From contig CAWGLZ010000004.1 in NCBI GenBank assembly GCA_963823535.1, positions 62,001 through 126,000 of the forward strand: 64,000 nucleotides of DNA. Reading direction: 5' to 3'. The notes beneath the pieces were generated by a model that worked only from the letters and a program-made list of their open reading frames with translations, was not told where the DNA came from and ran no database searches. Both the position numbers and the translations under genes were made by a program. The stretch is from RPQJ01 sp963823535 (GTDB lineage Bacteria > Pseudomonadota > Gammaproteobacteria > Steroidobacterales > Steroidobacteraceae). Positions 1-8,375 of the stretch are shown piece after piece (position 1 is the stretch's first letter; each line of letters begins with the position of its first letter).

Positions 1-30
1 AGTCGCTGAGTTGGGCAGATCTGTAACCGC

Positions 31-625
31 TTGACCGGCACCCTCCAAATTTCGGTCTCTGCAAATGGGATGTCAGGCATGGCAAGGCCTCCAGATCGCA
101 GCGTCACAAAAGAAAACGCTGGAAAAGTCTCGTCGATCAGCGAGGACGTGGTCGTTGACTATCCGGGCACGTCCGAGTCGCTGCTGCCACTCATGGAGGC
201 AAGCTGCACTCAGCTTGAGCCGGGGCCTGGGCCTACAAATCTCGAGATCTTTTCGTCGAACAAGATCTCGGTAGACCATGGGCGTGTGCATGCGCTTTCC
301 GGGTCGAGGCCGACGCACATGCGATGCGCGCGACCGGACGCAGTCCGTGCGGCTGGACGGGAATGAGCAGGGCGAATCCGGAGGAAGCAATTTTAGAACT
401 ACTGGTCGATGCGTATCTCCGCGCGTCGCCGCTGCGGCAGCGAGATGATCGGCCGCACCGACCGGAGCGCATCGTTGGGAAGCTGGCGAACGATTTCTTG
501 CGTCGCTGGAAAAGAAGGTTTCGTTGGCGGATCTCTGTGTCGCGACGGGCGTCAGTAAATCGACGCTTTATCGGGCCTTCGATATTGTCTGTGGCGTGAC
601 GCAGCGAGATTGGGGGGCTGCAACA
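31..625 (+). pseudogene. Decayed AraC-family transcriptional regulator
   Basis: No single frame covers this stretch, but three consecutive frames read like one regulator. Frame one (31-366) resembles the ligand/oligomerisation half, with QLEPGPGP and a later DHGRVHALSGSRPTHMRC segment. Frame two (from about 324) continues with WTGMSRANPEEAI. Frame three (about 485-625) reads RFLASLEKKVSLADLCVATG and then VSKSTLYRAFDIVCGV, a good match to the first helix-turn-helix of AraC/XylS proteins. The second helix-turn-helix is not recognisable. At least two frameshifts are needed, so I treat it as a pseudogene. Family assignment rests on the HTH segment only. Confidence 0.5.
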
Positions 626-1041
626 CCGATAGAAAACAGGCTGAGAAGAAATGCATATACGTATGGTTTTCCTGCCAGCCAGGAAGATGTAGACTCATTC
701 CAGCAATCGAAGGACTCACTAGGGTACCAATGCCAATGCGGTACCTGACGCCAGCGGAAATGTTGAGACATCTCCGGCTTTCGCCTCAATACTTGGATTC
801 GGATATGGCCGGACGTCCAGGTTGTCTTCGAATACGTTTTACGCTGGCCGTTGGTTCGATACGCCTGAAGCGCGCGACCGCGTCGCTTTGAAGCGCGGCG
901 TCATCGGGCAGTCTGTCCTCGGATGGAGGCTCAATAGGAACAAAGGACGGGGTTATCTACGAGAACACGCTGTAGCGTCAATCAGGCGCTGTCAGCTTTT
1001 TTGGTGCGTTACTTCGACAAGCAACGCGCGTATTCGCAAGA
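626..1041. other. Gene-free degenerate stretch
   Basis: About 400 bases between the regulator remnant and the first intact gene. Short open stretches occur on the plus strand, for example one containing YLTPAEMLRHLRLSP near 741-785, but none has a ribosome binding site plus a coherent protein. It may be decayed coding sequence continuing from the pseudogene. I see no RNA gene, repeat or clear terminator in it. Confidence 0.4.
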
Positions 1042-1056
1042 GTGAGGAGAAACAAG

Positions 1057-1392
1057 ATGGGCGAGAACTACCAGGTTCACCGGGCTGCTGTTAATGCCGC
1101 CAAGGGCATCCGCCAGTTCCAGAAGGCAGACAACGCGATCGACAAAGACAACGTGGACTCGGCTGCGCTGCACTTCGACAAGGGGCTCGGCTTCTTTGCG
1201 TCAGCTCTTGATCACCTCGAGAAGGCCGAAGGCGATGCTTACGAAACGGCGGCCAAGGAACTGACGAAGGGCAATGACGAGCTCCAGAAGTCTATTGACG
1301 CCTACGGCAAGGACGACATGAATGGCGCCGCGAAGCACTATGCGAAAGCGCTCGAGCATTACGATACGGCGCTGGACGAGCTCGACGCCTGA
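1057..1392 (+). CDS. Small helical repeat protein, unknown function
   Basis: The protein has 111 residues from ATG 1057, which follows a GAGGAGAAACA ribosome binding site; a GTG five codons upstream lies inside that site and is less likely. It has no signal peptide or membrane segment and is rich in Lys, Asp, Ala and Glu. It looks fully alpha-helical, with repeating units of the type AAKHYAKALEHYDTALDEL that resemble degenerate TPR hairpins. The next gene, an HdeD-like membrane protein, starts 120 bases downstream on the same strand, so the two may be co-expressed stress genes. I do not recognise a named family; function is unknown. Confidence 0.75.
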   Translation: MGENYQVHRAAVNAAKGIRQFQKADNAIDKDNVDSAALHFDKGLGFFASALDHLEKAEGDAYETAAKELTKGNDELQKSIDAYGKDDMNGAAKHYAKALEHYDTALDELDA

Positions 1393-1512
1393 CTGACCGC
1401 GAAGATCGGCGGGCGCGGTTAAACCGTGCCCGCCACTGATGATGGGGCTGATCGAGCAGACGTCGTCGCGGTTCCATACCGATAAGAAGGAATAGTCAAG
1501 AGAGAAGATGCC

Positions 1513-2067
1513 ATGACACTCATAGAGACCATCAAGAAAGACGCGAAGACCTCTAAATGGGTTGGAGTACTGCTTCTGATCGCAGGATTCCTGGCACTCG
1601 TTGCGCCTCTCGGGGCCGGTCTGTCATTAACCGTGATGATCGGCGTGCTGCTTCTCATGAGCGGTGTGGCCCAGCTTGTGCTGGTTTTCAAGGCAGGCTC
1701 CTTCGGAGAGGGCCTCCTGCTTGCCATCTTTGCGGCACTCAGCCTGATCGCCGGAGGCTACATGCTGTCGCAGCCCGTTTCCGGGCTGGCCACGCTGACC
1801 CTTTTCCTCGCCGGCTATTTCATAGCCAGCGGTGTTGTGCAGGTCATCGGCGCTTTTGGGGCGAGGCCGGAACAGGGGTGGGGCTGGCTGCTGTTCGGCG
1901 GCATCATCTCTTTTATGCTCGGCGTGATGATCTGGCGACAATTCCCGATATCCGGGGTGTGGGCCGTTGGTACCCTGGTGGGTGTCCAACTCATGATGAG
2001 CGGCTGGACGCTGATTGCGGTCGGTGGTCTTGCCAAGAACGCCGTAAAGGAAGTCGGCGCGTCCTAG
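1513..2067 (+). CDS. HdeD family acid-resistance/DUF308 membrane protein
   Basis: A protein of 184 residues with six predicted hydrophobic segments arranged as three hairpins, the usual layout of HdeD/DUF308 proteins. Typical glycine-rich repeats are visible, such as LLLIAGFLALVAPLGAG and GGYMLSQPVSGLATLT. E. coli HdeD is an inner-membrane protein linked to acid resistance at high cell density; the biochemical activity of the family is unclear. ATG 1513 is preceded by an AGAGAAG-type site. It follows the small helical protein and is followed by a 250-base spacer without a gene. Family call is firm, physiological role is inferred. Confidence 0.85.
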   Translation: MTLIETIKKDAKTSKWVGVLLLIAGFLALVAPLGAGLSLTVMIGVLLLMSGVAQLVLVFKAGSFGEGLLLAIFAALSLIAGGYMLSQPVSGLATLTLFLAGYFIASGVVQVIGAFGARPEQGWGWLLFGGIISFMLGVMIWRQFPISGVWAVGTLVGVQLMMSGWTLIAVGGLAKNAVKEVGAS

Positions 2068-2319
2068 GCTACGGTATGCGGATGACCTGGGGTGTCGACG
2101 GCGCAGTATCGCGTGAGGTCGGCACCTTGGTCATCGGTACGCGGGTTTAGCGATTTCAGGCGCTGCTGATACTAACTCAGGCTCGTAACGTTCGAGAACG
2201 CTACCGAGAAATGTTTTGACCATGTACTCACACGTCAGAACGCTTTCGCGGCGCGGCAACGCCGAGCCGTTGCAATTCGAGAAGCGCTCGGCGATGCCAA
2301 TCATGCGTGAGTATGTTCC

Positions 2320-3195
2320 ATGTCTCGAATACGGGTTTCAATCCTGTTGGTTTTCTTGCCGTTGGTAACGCAGGCCACGGGCGAGTGGCTGCGGTGGTGT
2401 AAAATGGGCGACGAAACCGCATCACTGCCGGTGGACCGAATCCGCGTACTCAGCCTCAACATCAGCCACGGGCGCAATACCGCGCCGAACCAGTTGCTCG
2501 TCAGCAAGAGCAAGACCTACGAAAACCTCGACCGGATAGCCGAGTTCCTCGTCGATCAGAGCCCGGATGTGGTTGCGCTGCAGGAGGCGGATGCGGCGTC
2601 GCGCTGGAGCGGCAATTTCGACCATGTCGCGTATCTCGGCGAGCAAGCTGGTCTGGAATGCGGGTTGCATGGACTGCACTCGCGGACCTGGATCTCGAAC
2701 TACGGCACCGCGCTACTGAGCGATACCCGGCCGATGGTGTACGCGTCGATGCCTTTTGCGCCGTCCTGGCCTTCCAAACAGAAAGGTTTCGTTTGGGCCA
2801 CATTCGATTGGACGGCTGGCGATCAGGTCCGGTCCATTACATTTGTCTCGGTTCACCTGGACTTCCTGCTCGACAAGGTACGGGATAGTCAGATCGACGA
2901 GATTTCTGCAGAACTGGCGAAAATCGATGGTCCCCTGGTCGTCATGGGCGACCTCAACAGCGAATGGAATGATCCGGCGTCACAGGTGAAGCGGTTGGCA
3001 GATGAACTCGACCTGTACGCCTATGAGCCTGACAAGGAAGGAATGGGCACCTACGGGGGACGTGACGGCAAGCGACTCGACTGGATCCTGATTTCGAGGG
3101 AACTCGAATTCATGAACTACAAGCTCTTACCCGACATCGTCTCGGATCATCTTGCTGTATACGCCGAAATTCGGCCCCGGGGCGAGGGGAAATGA
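2320..3195 (+). CDS. Endonuclease/exonuclease/phosphatase (EEP) family protein
   Basis: A protein of 291 residues with the full EEP-fold motif set: N47 in LSLNISHG, E89 in ALQEAD, H179 in VSVHLD, D211 and N213 in MGDLNSEW, D254 in RLDWILIS and D276-H277 in SDHLAV. These are the metal and phosphate-handling residues of Mg-dependent phosphodiesterases (exonuclease III, sphingomyelinase and YbhP types). The N-terminus is hydrophobic, suggesting a signal peptide or anchor. It is convergent with a phospholipase-D-like lipoprotein 19 bases away. In E. coli the EEP gene ybhP sits next to cardiolipin synthase clsB, so a lipid-related substrate is plausible but unproven. Confidence 0.85.
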   Translation: MSRIRVSILLVFLPLVTQATGEWLRWCKMGDETASLPVDRIRVLSLNISHGRNTAPNQLLVSKSKTYENLDRIAEFLVDQSPDVVALQEADAASRWSGNFDHVAYLGEQAGLECGLHGLHSRTWISNYGTALLSDTRPMVYASMPFAPSWPSKQKGFVWATFDWTAGDQVRSITFVSVHLDFLLDKVRDSQIDEISAELAKIDGPLVVMGDLNSEWNDPASQVKRLADELDLYAYEPDKEGMGTYGGRDGKRLDWILISRELEFMNYKLLPDIVSDHLAVYAEIRPRGEGK

Positions 3196-3214
3196 ACAGC
3201 AAGCCGGGTGCGGC

Positions 3215-5095
3215 TCAAAACTCCCATTCGAGCCCTGTTGTCCGCAGTGTCTTGAATATCGTTCGCTGCCTGCGCAGCGTCTGGCCTTTAATCCCACCCG
3301 CGGCTTTCAGGTTCTCGCGCATTTGAAGCCACTCCGGAGAACCCCAGAGGTAGGACTGCGATTTCAGTTCCTCGAACACGGCATTCAGATCTTCCGCCAG
3401 CGGCTCGGCTTCGAAGAAGTAGCCCATCTCGCTGTTGTACAACCTTGATCGGTAGTCGAAGTTGGTCGTGCCTATGAATCCGTAAGGTTCGGCAAGCCAG
3501 AACTTGGCGTGCAGCTTTCCATAAGTCTCTGTTCCCCCCGGGAACAAGTCGGAGTCGTTAAGGCCGGTCTGGTAGATGCGTATTCGCGGATGAGCCACCT
3601 GGCTCTTCCATGCGTCGCTGTTGGTTAACTCGGCACGCGTTTCGTCTTCTGATCCCAGGTCCAGCCAGCGCTGCCGCAGTTCGGCATCCAGGAGCAGTCG
3701 CGGCGCCGTGTCGAAGTCGATGACGGACTGTGCCGGAAAGTTGTCCGATGTCATCGCCGAATTGGTCATAATTTCGATCTCGGCTTCCGGATGCGCATCG
3801 ATATACGCCCGGATGTCGGCGGCCTCGTCTACGACGACCTGGCCGTCCGAGTCCTCGTAGCGCGCCAGAAAGAGGTATGGAGAGCAGATACGCGATTGCC
3901 CGCCAGCGGACGTCTGGCTCAGGATGTCACTGAGAACGAAGAGGACGGAGTTGGGGCTTTTCAGGTAGTTATCGACCGCGTCACGTACAACCCGCTTGTC
4001 TACGACATGCGACATCTGCTCGACCAGCCGCACCCTGGTCTCTACCAGGCCCTCGCTCGTGTACACCGGCATTTTCGCGAACCGTTCCCGCATCGCCGGA
4101 AACTGCTTGAGTTTTGCCAGCGCCTCGCGCGCGCGGGTCCGCTCCGACCGGTACCTTGCCCGGGCGGGCTCATTGTGGTGCGCCTCGAGCAGGCGATTGC
4201 CCTTGAACAGGAACAGCGCGCTGAAGTATCCACTGGTCAATGCGCCGATATCGTCTTTCCGGGGAGCGTCGGCGGGACGTAACAGCAGCTCCACATCGCG
4301 ATAGGTCCGGGGGTCGAACTCACCCGCTTCGGTGAGTCCGTAGTAGTCAAGTGCAATATTCCGCCCGCCGGTGATGAGGAACGCTGAATCTCCAAATTCC
4401 CCGTCTGTAATCAGTAACTTGTCATGGGAGCGGCGATTGGGGCTGGCGGACAGGTTCGTCAACGCATTGAAGACGGCAACCTGGACGCGCGCACGTTGTC
4501 GCGTCGGCTGGCCCTCGGCATTCCTGATGTACCCGGCGTCTTCCTCACAGGCATCCAGCATCCTCAGGGCCGACTTTGGAAAGCTGAAGGACCCCGCCGC
4601 ATCAACTACCAGGCGAACGTCCACGCCACGAATCACGGCGTCGCACAAGGCGCCCAGCACGGCGTGTCCGGCGAGGTCGTCATGGTAGATGTAATAGATA
4701 GCATCCACCGTATGGCGCGCCTGCTCGATCATCCAGATCTTCAGCGCGAGCGAATCCTGGGAGCCGTCGTCCGTGGGAGGAATCACCTTCCCGACCGCGT
4801 TACTGACTGGAATATCGAACGTGCGTGCCACTTCGGCGGGTTCGATTCCGACCTCTCCGAGTTCCCGGGAATCGTACCACTGGCGTCGTTTCGCCAGTTC
4901 CGTAATGAAGGGGTCGTCGACCGCTCCGGGCTCCGGGCAATCCTTATCGGCCATGGTGCCTCCTACGCAGGTCGGTGGGACGCTCCTTTCACAGGCCTGG
5001 AGCAGAATTGCTGATAATCCGGCCAGTACCAGGACGGGAATTGCCGTCCTGGGACCGACGCCTATTCTTTTTGGCTGGCGCGCTAGTCTCGACAT
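3215..5095 (-). CDS. ClsC-like phospholipase D family lipoprotein (copy 1)
   Basis: A protein of 626 residues from ATG 5095 (a GTG lies one codon upstream). The N-terminus has a lipoprotein signal ending in LSAILLQAC, so it is probably membrane-tethered. Two PLD half-sites are present. The first, RRSHDKLLITDG followed by GGRNIALDYYG, is a full HxKxxxxD motif. The second, KLHAKFWLAEPYG followed by GTTNFDYRSR, has Glu where Asp is expected. The layout resembles ClsC/YmdC cardiolipin synthases, which move phosphatidyl groups between phospholipids. A closely similar paralogue lies at 6137-8029 in the opposite direction, with a decayed IS3 element between them. Substrate is inferred. Confidence 0.85.
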   Translation of the reverse strand: MSRLARQPKRIGVGPRTAIPVLVLAGLSAILLQACERSVPPTCVGGTMADKDCPEPGAVDDPFITELAKRRQWYDSRELGEVGIEPAEVARTFDIPVSNAVGKVIPPTDDGSQDSLALKIWMIEQARHTVDAIYYIYHDDLAGHAVLGALCDAVIRGVDVRLVVDAAGSFSFPKSALRMLDACEEDAGYIRNAEGQPTRQRARVQVAVFNALTNLSASPNRRSHDKLLITDGEFGDSAFLITGGRNIALDYYGLTEAGEFDPRTYRDVELLLRPADAPRKDDIGALTSGYFSALFLFKGNRLLEAHHNEPARARYRSERTRAREALAKLKQFPAMRERFAKMPVYTSEGLVETRVRLVEQMSHVVDKRVVRDAVDNYLKSPNSVLFVLSDILSQTSAGGQSRICSPYLFLARYEDSDGQVVVDEAADIRAYIDAHPEAEIEIMTNSAMTSDNFPAQSVIDFDTAPRLLLDAELRQRWLDLGSEDETRAELTNSDAWKSQVAHPRIRIYQTGLNDSDLFPGGTETYGKLHAKFWLAEPYGFIGTTNFDYRSRLYNSEMGYFFEAEPLAEDLNAVFEELKSQSYLWGSPEWLQMRENLKAAGGIKGQTLRRQRTIFKTLRTTGLEWEF

Positions 5096-5224
5096 CACTT
5101 AATGATGCCCCAGAGTTACTGGATTTGCGATCCTCGCCGGACTGTTCGTGTCGGCCTGCCAAGTGCCGGGTAATCGGCGCCGCTCAGGTCGCGTCCCGCG
5201 GAGTGGTGTACGAGTCGTGAGTCC

Positions 5225-5259
5225 TGATCTGGTTGGAGGTGCGGACGAATTCTTGGACT
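5225..5259 (+). repeat. Left terminal inverted repeat of the IS3 remnant
   Basis: This end begins TGATCTGGTTGGAGGTGCGG and runs on to CTTGGACT. The reverse complement of 6013-6047 begins TGACCAGGGGGAGGTGCGG and ends in CTTGGACT, giving an imperfect repeat of about 35 bases with the GGAGGTGCGG and CTTGGACT blocks conserved. Confidence 0.7.
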
Positions 5260-5276
5260 ACTTGAAGGGGTAGTTC

Positions 5277-6011
5277 ATGTATTCATACGAGGATCGACTT
5301 CGAGCCGTGCGGCTCTACATCAAGCTGGGCAAGCGAGTCGGCTTGACCATTCGCCAGCTCGGCTACCCAACGAAGAACGCACTCTAGAACTGGCATCGGG
5401 AGTTTGAGCAGCGCCTTGACCTGCCGACCGGCGTTGATGCCCTGCGATCGACATACGCGCTTACCGATCTTCTGCAAGAAGTCGGCCTGCCGCGCAGCTC
5501 CTACTCTTACCATCGAGCACGGCTCGTATACGGGGGAGATCAGCCCCGCTCCGGACAACCTTCTGAACCGCGACTTCAGCGCGAGCGCGCCAAACGAGAA
5601 GTGGCTCACCGACATCACCGAGTTCCAGATCCCGGCCGGCAAGGTGTACCTCTCCCCCATGATCGACTGCTTCGACGGCATGGTCGTGAGCTGGTCGATC
5701 GGCCCGTGGTGCATTCGGATCGTGGCGGTCACTACCGCTGGCCTGGCTGGTTATCCCGGATCGCAGAGGCCTAACTCGTTCGCTCGATGTCACGCAAGGC
5801 GTGCTCGCCAGACAACGCTGCGTGCGAAGGCTTCTTCGGCCGCCTGAAGAACGAGTGGTTCTACTCGCGCGACTGGCTGTCCACATCCATCGAGGAGTTC
5901 GTCGCGGCCTTGGACGCCTACATCCGCTGGTACAACGACGCACGGATTAAGATCTCGCTGGGCTCCCGCAGCCCAGTCGAGCACCGCAGGGCGTTGGGAA
6001 TCGCTGCTTAA
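5277..6011 (+). pseudogene. IS3-family transposase remnant (OrfA plus OrfB pieces)
   Basis: OrfA starts at ATG 5277 with MYSYEDRLRAVRLYIKLGKR and a helix-turn-helix-like TIRQLGYPTKNAL. It is stopped by an in-frame TAG at 5385, where the family normally continues into a tryptophan-containing NWHREFEQ segment. OrfB is present as pieces of the DDE integrase domain: NEKWLTDITEF with the first Asp, then YLSPMIDCFDGMVVSWSIG with the second Asp region, and after a frameshift CEGFFGRLKNEWFY, which carries the catalytic-Glu helix, and SPVEHRRALG at the end. Much of the middle is missing. The element is not expected to move by itself. Confidence 0.75.
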
Positions 6012-6012
6012 C

Positions 6013-6047
6013 CAGTCCAAGTTTTCTGCCGCACCTCCCCCTGGTCA
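6013..6047 (-). repeat. Right terminal inverted repeat of the IS3 remnant
   Basis: This is the partner of the repeat at 5225-5259. It contains AGTCCAAG near 6014-6021 and CCGCACCTCCCCCTGGTCA at its outer edge. It lies directly after the OrfB stop codon, as expected for IS3 elements, and about 90 bases upstream of the second phospholipase-D-like gene. Confidence 0.7.
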
Positions 6048-6136
6048 GAATTGCACGCCGGTTTACACTAATCAGGGGATACGGAATAGTGGATATCTTA
6101 AGTACGAGACGATCGAAAATTTCAGCCTGATCGGGC

Positions 6137-8029
6137 ATGAGTAAGCAGATGCCACATCCAACGCGCCAACTTAAGGGCAGAATCACCGGCCCTCAGAAGA
6201 AACTGCTTGCCGTGTTCCTGGTTGGGGTCGTGGCGGTCTTGTTGCAAGCCTGTGCCACGACGCCCGCACCGTCCTGCGAAGCAGGTACATTGCCCGCGGC
6301 CCGTTGCCCCGCACCGGGCGCGGTAGACGACGCATTCATCTCGGAACTGCTCGACCGACGCCAATGGTATTCGTCCCGGGACCTCCGCGAGCTCGCGATT
6401 GAGCCCACGGAAACGGCCCGGACATACGAAACTCCGATACAGAACGCCGTCGGTAAACTGGTGCCGCCAACCGATACCGGCGCACTTGACTCGCTGGCGC
6501 TGAAGATCTGGATGATCGAGCAGGCACGTCATACCGTGGACGCGGCCTACTATATTTTCAAGGACGACCTCGCCGGTTATGCCGTGCTGGGCGCGCTTTG
6601 TGATGCAGTGATTCGCGGCGTGGACGTCCGCCTGATTGTCGACGCAGGTGGTTCATTCAGTCTTCCGAAGTCCGCGCTCAGAATGCTGGACGCCTGCGAG
6701 GAGGACGCCGGATATATGACGAACGCCGAGGGCCTTCCGACCCGGCAACGTGCCCGCGTCCAGGTCGTTGTGTTCAACGCGCTGACCAATTTTTCCGCCA
6801 GTCCCAATCGCCGTTCCCACGACAAGTTGCTTATTACGGATGGGCAATTCGGGGAGCACGCATACCTCATCACGGGAGGGCGGAACATCGCGCTCGACTA
6901 CTACGGGCTCACCGAAGCCGGTGAATTCGATCCCAAGGCCTACCGCGATCTCGAGATACTGTTGCGGCCCTTAGTGGTTCCCGATGAGCCAGGTGTCGGG
7001 GACCTGACCAGTGGGTACTTCAGCCTGCTGTTCCTGTTCAAGGCTAACCGCCTGCTCGAGGCGGTCAATACCGATAATGCCCGCGTCATTTACCAATCGG
7101 AGCGCGCCCGGGCACGTGAGGCGTTGGCGAAACTGAAAAGCTTCCCGATAATGCAGCAACGCTTCGCAGAGATTTCGGATTTCATGTCCGAGGGCTTTTT
7201 GCCGGCGGACGTTCTGCTGGCCCAGCAAATGTCGAACGTTGTCGACAAGCGAGTCGTGCGCGACGCAATCGCGAACCTCCAGCGTAGTCCCAATTCCATC
7301 CTTTTCGTCCTGGATAAAATCCTGGATAGAACGGACGCTGCCGGAAACTCGCGCATCTGCTCGCCCTACCTGTTTCTGGCGCGCTACGAGGACTCCGATG
7401 GCACGGTGATCCTCGACGAGGCAGCCTCGATTCGGGCCTATATCGATTCACATCCGGATGCCGAAATCGAAATTGTGACCAATTCGGCGATGACCTCGGA
7501 CAACTTTCCGGCTCAGTCCGTCATCGATTTCGACATGGCGCCCCGCCTGCTGCTCGATCCGGAACTGCAGGAGCGTTGGCTGGATCTGAAATGGAAGGAT
7601 GAAACGACCGCCGAGCTGACCAGCAGCGACGCCTGGAAGCGGCAGGTCAGCCACCCGCGAATACGAATCTACCAGACTGGTCTTAATGACTCTGACCTGT
7701 TCCCGGGCGGTACCGAGACTTACGGCAAGCTGCATGCCAAGTTCTGGGTGGCCGAGCCTTACGGATTTGTAGGCACGACCAACTTCGACTATCGCTCACG
7801 GCTATATAACAGCGAAATGGGCTATTTCTTCCACGCCGGGCCGCTGGCCGAAGACCTGGGTTCCGTGTTCGAGGAACTGAAATCGCAGTCCTACCTCTGG
7901 GGTTCTCCGGAATGGCTGCAAATGCGCAAAAACCTGATGGAGCTGGGTGGTGTGAAAGGACAGACGCTGCGCAGGCAGCGAACCATATTCAAGACCTTGC
8001 ACGCCACGGGTCTCTTATGGCAGTTCTGA
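6137..8029 (+). CDS. ClsC-like phospholipase D family lipoprotein (copy 2)
   Basis: A protein of 630 residues with a lipoprotein signal ending VVAVLLQAC (Cys39). The first PLD site has H228, K230 and D235 followed by GGRNIALDYYG. The second has H533, K535 and Glu540 in place of Asp, then GTTNFDYRSR. The protein aligns with copy 1 (3215-5095) over almost its whole length with few gaps; most blocks differ only at scattered residues. Likely role is phosphatidyl transfer or phospholipid cleavage at the outer face of the inner membrane or in the periplasm, by analogy with ClsC. The promoter region lies between the IS3 remnant and ATG 6137. Confidence 0.85.
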   Translation: MSKQMPHPTRQLKGRITGPQKKLLAVFLVGVVAVLLQACATTPAPSCEAGTLPAARCPAPGAVDDAFISELLDRRQWYSSRDLRELAIEPTETARTYETPIQNAVGKLVPPTDTGALDSLALKIWMIEQARHTVDAAYYIFKDDLAGYAVLGALCDAVIRGVDVRLIVDAGGSFSLPKSALRMLDACEEDAGYMTNAEGLPTRQRARVQVVVFNALTNFSASPNRRSHDKLLITDGQFGEHAYLITGGRNIALDYYGLTEAGEFDPKAYRDLEILLRPLVVPDEPGVGDLTSGYFSLLFLFKANRLLEAVNTDNARVIYQSERARAREALAKLKSFPIMQQRFAEISDFMSEGFLPADVLLAQQMSNVVDKRVVRDAIANLQRSPNSILFVLDKILDRTDAAGNSRICSPYLFLARYEDSDGTVILDEAASIRAYIDSHPDAEIEIVTNSAMTSDNFPAQSVIDFDMAPRLLLDPELQERWLDLKWKDETTAELTSSDAWKRQVSHPRIRIYQTGLNDSDLFPGGTETYGKLHAKFWVAEPYGFVGTTNFDYRSRLYNSEMGYFFHAGPLAEDLGSVFEELKSQSYLWGSPEWLQMRKNLMELGGVKGQTLRRQRTIFKTLHATGLLWQF

Positions 8030-8130
8030 ACCCAGCGGAATTGCCAGGTCGACGCCATACCATGATGTTTTTCGGTAGGCCCGTGGCGTGCCGAAGGGCC
8101 GTGTTTGTCCGACGGCGCCTGGGCCGGGTG

Positions 8131-8337
8131 TTACGCGACCTGGCCGCCGGCCGCGCTCAGCGAGTAATACCGTGGCGACGACTCACTGATGCAGGTCTCG
8201 AGCCGGCCGCGCAGCTTGCCACGGACCGGCAGACCGTCCAGGTATGCCCGCGTGCGCTGCCGTGTATCCCGCGCGAGTGCGAGGCTGGGGACAGCAAGCG
8301 TCGCGAGGAGTACGGGTAGCACGGATCTGCATCGCAT
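8131..8337 (-). CDS. Small secreted protein, unknown
   Basis: A 68-residue protein starting at ATG 8337 after a GAAGGTGATT ribosome binding site. The first 22 residues form a classical signal peptide, MRCRSVLPVLLATLAVPSLA, followed by a short basic mature part with a single cysteine. It lies 38 bases downstream of the WYL regulator on the same strand and may share its transcript. I do not recognise a family. The clean signal peptide plus ribosome binding site is the main support that it is real. Confidence 0.55.
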   Translation of the reverse strand: MRCRSVLPVLLATLAVPSLALARDTRQRTRAYLDGLPVRGKLRGRLETCISESSPRYYSLSAAGGQVA

Positions 8338-8375
8338 CGGAATCACCTTCGGGAATTGGTGGAGCGGGACGGGAT

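Larger units (their letters stand above)
5225..6047 (+). mobile_element. Degenerate IS3-family insertion sequence
   Basis: An element of about 820 bp bounded by recognisable imperfect inverted repeats and holding a broken transposase reading left to right. It is shorter than the 1.2-1.4 kb usual for IS3 elements, so internal sequence has been lost. I see no matching target duplication just outside the ends. It sits in the intergenic region between two divergent phospholipase-D-like paralogues. Subgroup is not assigned. Confidence 0.75.

Noticed and set aside
5200..6070. Target-site duplication around the IS3 remnant
   Set aside because: Bases just outside the two ends do not match; the element is too decayed to define a duplication.
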